Source of the DNA: an uncultured Pelagibacteraceae bacterium
Lineage (GTDB): Bacteria > Pseudomonadota > Alphaproteobacteria > Pelagibacterales > Pelagibacteraceae
Assembly: GCA_902555185.1 (NCBI GenBank)
Contig: CACDSA010000005.1
Location: 1-60,607 of the forward strand
DNA: 60,607 bases
Direction: 5' to 3'
The position numbers and the translations under genes are program-made. Position 1 is the stretch's first letter, and the number at the start of each line of letters is the position of its first letter. Below the pieces are notes generated by a model. That model saw nothing but the letters and a program-made list of their open reading frames with translations. It was not told the origin of the DNA and ran no database searches. Below are positions 54,256 to 60,607 of the stretch, one piece after another.

Positions 54256-54828
54256 TTAAAAAAGCCGGTTAGAAATAGCCGGCTTTTTTTTTATTTCAGT
54301 CATAATCGCCACGCCCTCAGAAGATAAATTTTTCAAGGTATTTAAATTTGAATGATTAATTCCTCCTAAAGGAATTAAATTTTTTGATATTTTCAAAAAG
54401 TTATTAAATTTAATTATACCATAAAAAAAATTATTGTTATCGTAAGAAACTTTAAATAATCTTGACATTAGGATATGTTCACATCCTTGCTTATTTTTCA
54501 GCTGTATTTCTCTTATATTATGTGCCGATCCAATTACTGAATAATTTGCATTTTTTAAAAAAAGACATCTAAAGCTTTTGTTATATGACGAAACATATAA
54601 ACCGTCGGCTTTGAGTAACACTGCTAGGCTAGCATTATTTGCAATAAAGAATTTTACACTCTTTAAGTGACAAGTCTTCCTATAAATTTTTAATTTTTCG
54701 ATATCTTCTATTTTTTTATTGTCTCGTCTATAAATTATTGTCAATTTATTGTTTTTTTTTATATTTTTTAATTCTAAATCTTTGATACTCTCAATTATAA
54801 AAAAATATTTCTTTTTAAAAGCAAACAT
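54256..54828 (-). CDS. Thiamine phosphate synthase-like (ThiE/TenI) protein
   Basis: 190 residues from the ATG at 54828 (a GTG at 54837 would add three). The fold is recognisable: KADGLYVSS, YSVIGSAHNIREIQLKNKQGCEHILMS, and PLGGINHSNLNTL match the ThiE/TenI TIM barrel. However the pyrophosphate-binding motif with FxTxTK after the GCEHILMSRLF strand is missing, so it may not be an active thiamine phosphate synthase. It is divergent from yggS with start codons one base apart, and its 3' end lies in the porin terminator. Confidence 0.75.
   Translation of the reverse strand: MFAFKKKYFFIIESIKDLELKNIKKNNKLTIIYRRDNKKIEDIEKLKIYRKTCHLKSVKFFIANNASLAVLLKADGLYVSSYNKSFRCLFLKNANYSVIGSAHNIREIQLKNKQGCEHILMSRLFKVSYDNNNFFYGIIKFNNFLKISKNLIPLGGINHSNLNTLKNLSSEGVAIMTEIKKKPAISNRLF
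54258..54292 (+). terminator. Terminator after the porin, overlapping the end of the thiE-like gene
   Basis: A GCCGG...CCGGC stem (54264-54268 with 54279-54283), extended by A6/T6, is followed by nine T. On the minus strand A6 gives a U6 run, so it may act in both directions. The last codons of the convergent thiE-like gene are read from this hairpin. Confidence 0.92.
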
Positions 54829-54829
54829 T

Positions 54830-55480
54830 ATGAGCACAATAGTAGAAAGATTTAAAGAAATACAATTGAAAATTACGTCCTTAAAACCTCTTAAACCGGT
54901 TAATATTATAGCTGTAAGTAAAACATTTAATTTAGATTATATAAAGCCACTAATTCATCATGGACATTTACATTTCGGTGAAAATAAAGTTCAAGAAGCC
55001 ATAGCTAAATGGTCTGAACAAAAAAAGATTAAGCAAGATTTAAGACTTCATATGATTGGAAAACTGCAAAGTAATAAATCTAAAGATGTAGTCAAACTAT
55101 TTGATTATGTACACTCACTCGATAATCAGAAGCTAGCAGACTCTTTAGCAAAACATCAATCAAACTTAAATAGAAACTTGAAGTATTTTATCCAGGTAAA
55201 TATTGCAAATGAAACTCAAAAATCTGGTATTTCAGTAAATGATTTAGATGGTTTTTATAATTATTGTGTGAATGAAATTAATTTAAACATAATAGGTTTG
55301 ATGATAATTCCACCAATAAATCAGGAAGTTGATAAATATTTTAAATCTTTAAACGAGTTAAACAAGTCCTTGGCTCTTGAAAATCTGAGTATGGGTATGT
55401 CTTCGGATTATATTCAGGCTGTGAAATATGGATCAACTTTTGTAAGAGTGGGAAGCTCTATTTTTGGTGCTCGATCTTGA
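54830..55480 (+). CDS. yggS: YggS family PLP homeostasis protein
   Basis: Pyridoxal-phosphate-binding protein that keeps the PLP pool in balance, without known catalysis. 216 residues from the ATG at 54830. VNIIAVSKTFNLDYIKPLI contains the PLP lysine, HFGENKVQEAIAKW, LHMIGKLQSNKSKDVVKLFDYVHSLD, NIANETQKSGIS and MGMSSDYIQAVKYGSTFVRVGSSIFG are all typical. An upstream in-frame ATG at 54749 exists but would lie inside the divergent gene. The end overlaps the L,D-transpeptidase gene by 23 bases. Confidence 0.95.
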   Translation: MSTIVERFKEIQLKITSLKPLKPVNIIAVSKTFNLDYIKPLIHHGHLHFGENKVQEAIAKWSEQKKIKQDLRLHMIGKLQSNKSKDVVKLFDYVHSLDNQKLADSLAKHQSNLNRNLKYFIQVNIANETQKSGISVNDLDGFYNYCVNEINLNIIGLMIIPPINQEVDKYFKSLNELNKSLALENLSMGMSSDYIQAVKYGSTFVRVGSSIFGARS

Positions 55481-55958
55481 CTTTTGTATTGTTATTTATT
55501 TTTCCAAGAACCTTTAAAAGATCAATTTTTTTTATAGCTATACATCCTTCCGTCTTTTTATAATTTCTCTTTGCTACATGTATAAATATTGCACTACCTC
55601 TATTCTTAATTATAGGGTTCATATTATAGTTTAAAACTAATACAATATCGTAGCAATTATCTTTTCTATAAAGTTTTTCATAACTATAGTCGTAAGGCAA
55701 TTTTACAAGTTTGTTATAATTTTTGGATTTTGGATCATTGCACCAACCCATATCTTTTTTAATGGCTATCTTTCTGATTTTGCTTTGTATTTTTTTAACC
55801 CTATCGTTTCTGTAAAGAACAAATCTAATTTTATAACTTCCTTTTGGTGTTATTAAATCCCCCTCTTTTCTTTTTAAATCAATTCCCCTTTTACCTAAAG
55901 CACATTTTGCTTTATAGTTTCCATAAGTTAAGTTTTTTTTATTAATTATTATATGCAC
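55458..55958 (-). CDS. L,D-transpeptidase (YkuD) family protein
   Basis: Peptidoglycan cross-linking or hydrolysing enzyme with a YkuD domain. It has 166 residues and a GTG start. GDLITPKGSYKIRFVLYRND is the substrate-side block, DMGWCNDPKSKNYN follows, and the catalytic motif is IFIHVAKRNYKKTEGCIAI with conserved His and the nucleophile Cys. No signal peptide is evident, which is unusual for an enzyme expected in the periplasm; the family also contains such short forms. Start codons of this gene and the divergent response regulator abut. Confidence 0.88.
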   Translation of the reverse strand: MHIIINKKNLTYGNYKAKCALGKRGIDLKRKEGDLITPKGSYKIRFVLYRNDRVKKIQSKIRKIAIKKDMGWCNDPKSKNYNKLVKLPYDYSYEKLYRKDNCYDIVLVLNYNMNPIIKNRGSAIFIHVAKRNYKKTEGCIAIKKIDLLKVLGKINNNTKVKIEHQK

Positions 55959-56558
55959 AAATTAACAGTTCAGATTCTTGGCCCATCTTCGTTCGTCTTA
56001 ACTTTAAATGAATTGAAAACCTTTTTAAAGTTTAATCCTTTATTTGATAATTTAAATGAAAATCCGAACGTTATTTTATTCCATACAGACGCTTTAATGG
56101 ATAAAAAGCAAATAAATTATATTAAAAACAAAAATTCAATAAAAATATGTGCAGGAAAAAAAAAAAATCTTAAAGAGAGTTTTGATGCAAATATAGAGCT
56201 ACCAACCACTTTAAAAGAAATGAATAAAGTTGTGGAAAGTACATATGCTAAGAAGAAGTTTAATAAAAATTCTTCAATAGAGGTTAAAAGTTATTTTTTG
56301 AATAAAAATGAAAAAAAATTGTCTAAATTAGATGATCATATACAACTTACAGAAAAGGAAGTTCATCTTATTGAGCTGTTTTTAAATAGTAGGAAGCCAA
56401 TTTCAAAAAATGATATTTTACATTCTGTTTGGAATTATTCTTCTGAAGCAGATACCCATACAGTTGAGACGCATATTTATAGATTAAGAAAAAAAATTGC
56501 AGATAAATTTATGGATGAAAAATTTATTCTTAACAATAAGGATGGATATTATTTGTGA
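55953..56558 (+). CDS. OmpR/PhoB-type winged-helix regulator with degenerate receiver
   Basis: 201 residues. The C-terminal winged-helix domain is clear (about 125-201): QLTEKEVHLIELFLNSRKPISKNDILHSVW, then HTVETHIYRLRKKI as recognition helix and NNKDGYYL as the wing. The N-terminal half resembles a receiver domain only weakly; the acidic pair and phosphoacceptor pattern are not clear, so it may work without phosphorylation. No histidine kinase is nearby. Overlaps the L,D-transpeptidase start by six bases and arfA by four. Confidence 0.82.
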   Translation: MHKLTVQILGPSSFVLTLNELKTFLKFNPLFDNLNENPNVILFHTDALMDKKQINYIKNKNSIKICAGKKKNLKESFDANIELPTTLKEMNKVVESTYAKKKFNKNSSIEVKSYFLNKNEKKLSKLDDHIQLTEKEVHLIELFLNSRKPISKNDILHSVWNYSSEADTHTVETHIYRLRKKIADKFMDEKFILNNKDGYYL

Positions 56559-56674
56559 AAAAAAGGAATAAGATAGCTATTGATCTTTTAACGACCAAAT
56601 ATAGGAAAAGAGTTGTGAAACCCAAAAAAGGTAAAGGTAGTTTCAGAAGAAAAAAAAATAAATTAATTATTTAA
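56555..56674 (+). CDS. arfA: Alternative ribosome-rescue factor ArfA
   Basis: 39-residue, very basic protein with a GTG start overlapping the regulator stop (GTGA). It carries YRKRVVKPKKGKGSFRRK, which matches the conserved ArfA core (RxRVxxxKKGKGSYxRK). ArfA frees ribosomes stalled on non-stop mRNA by recruiting release factor 2. It lacks the long hydrophobic C-terminal tail of the E. coli full-length form and looks like the short active form. It ends 12 bases inside the convergent kinase gene. Too short for routine ORF cut-offs. Confidence 0.85.
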   Translation: MKKRNKIAIDLLTTKYRKRVVKPKKGKGSFRRKKNKLII

Positions 56675-57595
56675 TCTAGCACCAATAATCTGAATAACCT
56701 TAGCGGACATTTCTGTCCCAGTTTCTAAACTTTCTTTAATAGTTTTTTTGTTTATTAGGCCATGTAAAAAACCACCTGCAAATAAATCTCCGGCTCCAGT
56801 CAAATCTTTAATATTAAGATTTTTTTTTGCAGAACATTCTACAATCTCACCTTTATTTATTGCAATCGCTCCCTTGTCACCTCGAGTAATGACAATTAAC
56901 TTATTCAAATTTTTAGCAAAATTAATTACATCATCAAACGTCTTTACATCAATTAGTGACATAATTTCTTGTTCGTTTGAAAAGGTAACATCTAATTTAT
57001 TTTTAACTAATTCTAGAAAATGAGGCTTGTGTCTTTCAACACAAAATAAATCTGATAATGACATTACAACTTTGTTTGAATTATTTATCGCTTTTTCAAA
57101 AGCTTCTTTTGGATCACCTTCATCCCAAAGGTACCCTTCTAAAAATAAAATGTCACTTTGTTTTACTATATTCTCATCAATATCATATTTATTAATCTTT
57201 CCTGCAGTTCCTAAAAAAGTGACCATTGTTCTCTCAGAGTCTGGTGTTATTAATATTAGACAAGTCCCAGTAGGAACGTTTTCCTTTTTTTTTGAGTATA
57301 AGAATTCAACATTTTCTTTTTTTAGACCTGCCTCATATTTATTCCCCAAAATATCATCACTTACTTTGCCAATAAAGCCTACTTTATTTCCAAGTTGTGA
57401 GAGACCTACCATTGAATTAGCCACTGAACCACCAGAAACCGTTTCTTCAATCTTAAGCTTTGATAACAGTTTTTTAAATTCAGATTCATCTACAAGTTTC
57501 ATTGTGCTTTTCGTAAGTTTGTTTTGAGTTAAAAAATTTTCTTCAACTTTACAAATCACATCGACTATTGCATTGCCAATACCTATTACTTTCAT
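56663..57595 (-). CDS. PfkB-family sugar/adenosine kinase
   Basis: 310 residues, ribokinase fold. VIGIGNAIVDVICKVEENFL is the adenosine-kinase-like N terminus, VSGGSVANSMVGLSQLGNKVGFIGKVSDDILG the substrate-lid region, and DLTGAGDLFAGGFLHGLI the ATP/catalytic DxGAGD motif. It is best described as an adenosine kinase-type PfkB member, though other ribonucleoside or sugar substrates are possible. It is directly downstream of nth (no gap). Confidence 0.9.
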   Translation of the reverse strand: MKVIGIGNAIVDVICKVEENFLTQNKLTKSTMKLVDESEFKKLLSKLKIEETVSGGSVANSMVGLSQLGNKVGFIGKVSDDILGNKYEAGLKKENVEFLYSKKKENVPTGTCLILITPDSERTMVTFLGTAGKINKYDIDENIVKQSDILFLEGYLWDEGDPKEAFEKAINNSNKVVMSLSDLFCVERHKPHFLELVKNKLDVTFSNEQEIMSLIDVKTFDDVINFAKNLNKLIVITRGDKGAIAINKGEIVECSAKKNLNIKDLTGAGDLFAGGFLHGLINKKTIKESLETGTEMSAKVIQIIGARLNN

Positions 57596-58249
57596 TTAAG
57601 CTTTTTTTGTTTTAACGGGTTTTTTTCTATTGGGATAACAGCTTTTACAAATTTTACAAGTAATTCCAAAACAATCTCTTGCTTTACAAAATTCTCTTCC
57701 ATACCATATTATTTGTAAATGAAGCTTGTTCCAGTATTTTTTTGGAAAGATATTTTTTAGATCCTTTTCAGTTTGAACAACATTTTTCCCGTTAGTTAAT
57801 CCCCATCTTTGAGCTAATCTATGAATATGGGTATCTACTGGAAAAGCAGGAAATCCAAAACCTTGAGACATTACAACACTCGCAGTTTTATGACCAACTC
57901 CCGGTAATTTTTCTAATTCTTCATAAGTTTTCGGCACTTTTCCTTTGTACTTTTCTACCAAAGTCTTCGATAGGTAAAAAATACTTTTAGCTTTGACTCT
58001 AAATATTCCAATTCTCTTTATTAAACGTTCTATTTTTTTTCTACCGAGTTTTACAAAGTGTTTTGGCTTATTATATTTTGGGTAAATATTTTTTGTAACA
58101 TTATTGACATTAACATCAGTGCATTGTGCTGATAACAAAACAGAAATCAATAAAGTAAATGTATTTTTATATTTGAGTGGCGTAGGAACTTTAGGATAGA
58201 TATTATTTAATACTCTTAAAATAATTTTAGCTTTCTTTTTATTTTTCAC
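57596..58249 (-). CDS. nth: Endonuclease III (DNA glycosylase/AP lyase)
   Basis: Base-excision repair enzyme that removes oxidised pyrimidines. It has 217 residues. LLSAQCTDVNVNNVTKNIYPKY, the HhH-GPD LEKLPGVGHKTASVVMSQGFG with catalytic Lys, and FPVDTHIHRLAQRWGL with the catalytic Asp are present. The Fe-S loop ends with FCKARDCFGITCKICKSCYP, in which cysteines are at relative positions 1, 6, 11, 14 and 17; the usual form is 1, 8, 11, 17. It overlaps dapB by four bases. Confidence 0.95.
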   Translation of the reverse strand: MKNKKKAKIILRVLNNIYPKVPTPLKYKNTFTLLISVLLSAQCTDVNVNNVTKNIYPKYNKPKHFVKLGRKKIERLIKRIGIFRVKAKSIFYLSKTLVEKYKGKVPKTYEELEKLPGVGHKTASVVMSQGFGFPAFPVDTHIHRLAQRWGLTNGKNVVQTEKDLKNIFPKKYWNKLHLQIIWYGREFCKARDCFGITCKICKSCYPNRKKPVKTKKA

Positions 58250-59022
58250 TTAAAGTTAAGAAGATCTCTCATCGTATATAAGCCAACTTTTTTAGACATT
58301 AACCAATAAGCAGCTGTTAAAGCGCCTTCAGAATATAAAGCTCTATCAAAAGATTTGTGATTAAGTTTTATAACCTCTTTTCCACTAAAAAATCTTACTT
58401 CATGTTCGCCAATAAATTTACCTTTACGAATAGAATTAAAATTGATTTTTTTGGAATAAGGGAAAGATTTTTTATTTAAATATTTTTTTCCTATTAAATT
58501 ATAAAATTCTCTTTTTTTCCCATACGCTATTCCTTTAGCTAACATTAAAGCTGTGCCAGACGGATAATCAATTTTGTTTTTATGATGAACCTCATATATT
58601 TTACTTAAAAAATTATTACCAAGAGATCTTGAAGCAATCTCTGTTAGATACATAAGCAAATTTACCCCTAGACTCATGTTGCCTGCTTTTAGAATAGGAA
58701 TTTTCTTTGAAAAATTTTTTATTAGTTTTTCTTCTTTTTTAGTAAAACCTGTTGTTCCAATTACAACCCTTTTTTTTTGTTTTGCTGCAATTTTAAGGAT
58801 TTCAAAAGTGCACCGAGGAACTGTAAAATCTATTATTACGTTAGCTTTTTTAAACGCTTCTAGGGAATTAAATTGAGGTTTAATTCCAGAAATTTTCTTT
58901 TTAATATGTCTATTCTCAGTCAAAGATACAATTTTAAAATTTTTATTTCTTTTTACAGATTTAATGAGCTGTTGCCCCATTCTTCCCATGCATCCTGAAA
59001 TAGTTAAATTAATTCTTTTCAT
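58246..59022 (-). CDS. dapB: 4-hydroxy-tetrahydrodipicolinate reductase
   Basis: Second committed step of diaminopimelate/lysine synthesis. It has 258 residues. LTISGCMGRMGQQLIK is the NAD(P) loop, VIIDFTVPRCTFEIL, VVIGTTGFTKKEEKLI, NMSLGVNLLMYL, and EVHHKNKIDYPSGTALMLAKGI with catalytic His/Lys. GEHEVRFFSGKEVIKLNHKSFDRALYSEGAL is the C-terminal signature. The start shares one base with the stop of the small membrane gene upstream (TAATG). Confidence 0.97.
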   Translation of the reverse strand: MKRINLTISGCMGRMGQQLIKSVKRNKNFKIVSLTENRHIKKKISGIKPQFNSLEAFKKANVIIDFTVPRCTFEILKIAAKQKKRVVIGTTGFTKKEEKLIKNFSKKIPILKAGNMSLGVNLLMYLTEIASRSLGNNFLSKIYEVHHKNKIDYPSGTALMLAKGIAYGKKREFYNLIGKKYLNKKSFPYSKKINFNSIRKGKFIGEHEVRFFSGKEVIKLNHKSFDRALYSEGALTAAYWLMSKKVGLYTMRDLLNFK

Positions 59023-59189
59023 TATTTAAACAAATAGATGACCACAATAATCACTACTACGATTATAGTCCAGACGGATAAATTGCTTAAAAATTGTTTA
59101 AACTTGTTATTGGTGGATAAAAAACCTGGTAAGACTAAAGCAAGCACAGCAATAAGAAATATTGCAGACATTAACTGATTGGTTTCCAT
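59022..59189 (-). CDS. 55-residue membrane protein between dnaJ and dapB
   Basis: Short gene with ATG at 59189 and TAA overlapping the dapB ATG by one base, which implies coupled translation. Two hydrophobic helices, about residues 7-24 (MSAIFLIAVLALVLPGFL) and 40-54 (WTIIVVVIIVVIYLF), flank a short basic loop STNNKFKQF. No named family is recognised. It fills the otherwise empty gap between dnaJ and dapB. The one-base overlap and clean hydropathy pattern favour a real gene. Confidence 0.7.
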   Translation of the reverse strand: METNQLMSAIFLIAVLALVLPGFLSTNNKFKQFLSNLSVWTIIVVVIIVVIYLFK

Positions 59190-59194
59190 TAGAA

Positions 59195-60319
59195 TTAAGT
59201 TTTTTTCCAGAATTTTTTAGCTTTTTCAAAAAAACTTTTAATTACTGGATCCGGTTTATTAGTCTCAATTTCGTTAAATTCCTCCAGAATCTCTTTTTGC
59301 CTCTTAGAAAGAGATGTTGGTACTTGAGTAACAACTCTTATATAAAGATCACCGAACGTACTTCTTCTAAGAATTGGCATTCCTTTACCTCTTAATCTAA
59401 ATTGTTTACCATGCTGAGTACCTGAAGGAATTTTGATTTTTGACTTTCCACCATCAATAGAAGGTACTTCTACTGAAGTTCCAAGTGCAGCATCAGAAAA
59501 GGAAATTGGCAGTTCGTAATAGAGATTTTCATCAGATCTTTTAAAAATATTGTGATTATCTATAGCTATAAATAAATAAAGATCTCCACTTGAGCCGCCT
59601 TTGGAACCTGCTTCACCTTTACCAGATAACCTTATTCTTGTTCCATCGTCGACACCTTTAGGAATTTTAACTGTAACGTTTTCATTTGATTGTACTTTTC
59701 CATTTCCACTACAATCACCACAAGGTTTGCCAATCATTTCACCATAACCACTACACTGAGGGCAAGTTTGTTGAACTGTAAAAAAACCTTGATTGGTTCT
59801 TACTTTTCCTCTACCCGAGCAATAATCACATCTAATTGGTTTTGAACCTTTTGCCGCTCCACTTCCTGAGCATAATTTACAAGTTTTATACGTAGTATAT
59901 CTAACATTTTTTTCGGTTCCTCCATAAGCTTCTTCCAAGCTAATGCTTACATCATACCTTAAATCATTTCCTCTATTACTTGTTCTCCTTGAAGAACCAC
60001 TACCAAAGTCACTAAAAAAGTCCTCAAAAATATCTGAGAACGACGAACTATCAAATCCACCAAAACCTTGAAATCCACCACCGCCTCCTCCACCTTCAAA
60101 AGCTGCGTGGCCAAACTGGTCATAGTTAGCCTTTCTCTTGTCATCTGAAAGTATGTGATACGCTTCACTAGCTTCTTTGAATTTTTCTTCAGAAACCTTA
60201 TCTCCTTTATTTTTATCAGGATGATATTTTAATGCTTGTTTTCTGTAGGCTTTTTTGATGTCATCTTTTGATGCACCTCTCGGAATACCTAAGACATCAT
60301 AACAATCTCTTTTAGCCAC
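59195..60319 (-). CDS. dnaJ: Chaperone protein DnaJ
   Basis: Hsp40 co-chaperone that stimulates DnaK. It has 374 residues. J domain 1-70 with [10 protein letters not shown] (HPD at about 33-35), a Gly/Phe-rich linker (about 75-95), four CxxCxGxG zinc repeats (about 145-205: [32 protein letters not shown]), then the substrate-binding C-terminal domain with [22 protein letters not shown]. Upstream is dnaK. Confidence 0.98.
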   Translation of the reverse strand: MAKRDCYDVLGIPRGASKDDIKKAYRKQALKYHPDKNKGDKVSEEKFKEASEAYHILSDDKRKANYDQFGHAAFEGGGGGGGFQGFGGFDSSSFSDIFEDFFSDFGSGSSRRTSNRGNDLRYDVSISLEEAYGGTEKNVRYTTYKTCKLCSGSGAAKGSKPIRCDYCSGRGKVRTNQGFFTVQQTCPQCSGYGEMIGKPCGDCSGNGKVQSNENVTVKIPKGVDDGTRIRLSGKGEAGSKGGSSGDLYLFIAIDNHNIFKRSDENLYYELPISFSDAALGTSVEVPSIDGGKSKIKIPSGTQHGKQFRLRGKGMPILRRSTFGDLYIRVVTQVPTSLSKRQKEILEEFNEIETNKPDPVIKSFFEKAKKFWKKT

Positions 60320-60342
60320 AGGACGTCTCCTTATATTTTATC

Positions 60343-60607
60343 TTAGGCGCTTTTTTCCTTATCTTCTTTTACGTCTTCAAAATCTGCATCAACAACATTA
60401 TCCTTTTCACTAGGCTTAGCATCTTTTGGTCCACCAGTTCCCTTATCTTTATCGTTTGGTTTCTGTTGGCTTTTATAAACCGCTTCACCGAGTTTCATAG
60501 ACACTTGAATTAAACTTTGCGTTTTCTTTTTAATATCTTCAACGTCTGTACCTTCAAGAGATTTTTTAAGGTCAGCTATTCCACTTTCAATAGCTTTTTT
60601 CTCCTCA
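60343..60607 (-). CDS. dnaK: Chaperone protein DnaK (C-terminal end only)
   Basis: Only the last 87 codons are inside the window. The reading frame gives a helical lid fragment, IESGIADLKKSLEGTDVEDI, then LIQVSMKLGEAVYKSQQ, and a disordered acidic tail with GGPKDAK and the end VVDADFEDVKEDKEKSA, which matches the VxDAEFEEVK-type DnaK C terminus. Next to dnaJ on the same strand with a 23-base gap, the standard dnaKJ order. Confidence 0.95.
   Translation of the reverse strand, partial: EEKKAIESGIADLKKSLEGTDVEDIKKKTQSLIQVSMKLGEAVYKSQQKPNDKDKGTGGPKDAKPSEKDNVVDADFEDVKEDKEKSA

Noticed and set aside
54749-54829. Longer N terminus for YggS from the ATG at 54749
   Set aside because: The extra 27 residues are low-complexity Phe/Ile/Lys, lie inside the divergent thiE-like gene, and YggS proteins start close to the MSTIVERF point.
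1-60607. Mobile elements, prophage, CRISPR arrays, toxin-antitoxin or defence systems
   Set aside because: No transposase, integrase, repeat array or defence family was recognised; gene order is continuous housekeeping order, so no new multi-gene system is claimed.

Overview
The window reads as a continuous piece of a small, AT-rich alphaproteobacterial chromosome, most likely from the SAR11 clade (Pelagibacterales). This is inferred from the very low GC content, A/T-ending codons, lysine- and isoleucine-rich proteins, almost no spacer DNA, many overlapping start/stop codons, and alphaproteobacterial families or gene orders (DUF2794, DUF3576, a Tim44-domain protein, hemE next to a PpsR gene, mnmG-rsmG-parA-parB, rpe-heparinase-purH). 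No phage, transposase, integrase, CRISPR array, toxin-antitoxin pair or restriction system was seen. The window is core genome, and most of the interest lies in regulatory and architectural details.

Layout. 1-2.6 kb (minus): cytochrome c maturation genes ccmC-ccmD-ccmE-ccmF, with ccmF cut by the window edge, preceded by a possible pseudoknotted leader RNA and hspQ. 3.1-8 kb: yciB, DUF2794, a BI-1 membrane protein, a Tas-like aldo/keto reductase, an IalB-like periplasmic protein, argG and a PsiE-like protein. 8-11.9 kb (minus): folD, yggT, a MscS channel, hemD, hemC. 11.9-18.9 kb: tsaD, an EVE-domain gene, then an acetate block: acetyl-CoA synthetase with an unusual lysine/arginine-rich N-terminal tail, a gene of unknown function, and a DUF4212 plus sodium:solute symporter pair ending at a strong terminator. 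18.9-23.2 kb: rpe, heparinase-like, purH, pterin carbinolamine dehydratase, tRNA-Gly(GCC). 23.3-27.7 kb: a Lon-substrate-domain protein, then rho-hemJ-hemH-hemE on minus.

27.7-28.0 kb is the largest non-coding gap and a good candidate for the chromosomal origin (oriC): it lies between hemE and ppsR, is AT-rich and holds several DnaA-box-like 9-mers. To its right are ppsR-maf-aroE-coaE-dnaQ, secB-fxsA, a Tim44-domain gene and an Smr gene, hslVU, and the histidine cluster hisB-H-A-F-E followed by HIT and GNAT genes. Then come lolA and ftsK, a UbiH-type hydroxylase, and the partition cluster mnmE-mnmG-rsmG-parA-parB with two parS-like sites inside rsmG. On minus follow holA-lptE-leuS and a DUF3576 lipoprotein.

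53-60.6 kb: an outer-membrane porin with expression-adapted codons and its own terminator, a divergent thiE-like/yggS pair, a divergent L,D-transpeptidase/response-regulator pair, an easily missed arfA ribosome-rescue gene, an adenosine-kinase-type gene, nth, dapB, a 55-residue membrane protein, dnaJ and the 3' end of dnaK.

Taken together the region combines origin and segregation functions, haem and cytochrome c biogenesis, protein quality control (HspQ, HslUV, DnaJK, SecB, ArfA) and acetate uptake and activation. I found no clear new multi-gene system. The best leads are the ccmC-leader RNA, the basic tail on Acs and the operator-like palindrome in front of the acetate transporter.
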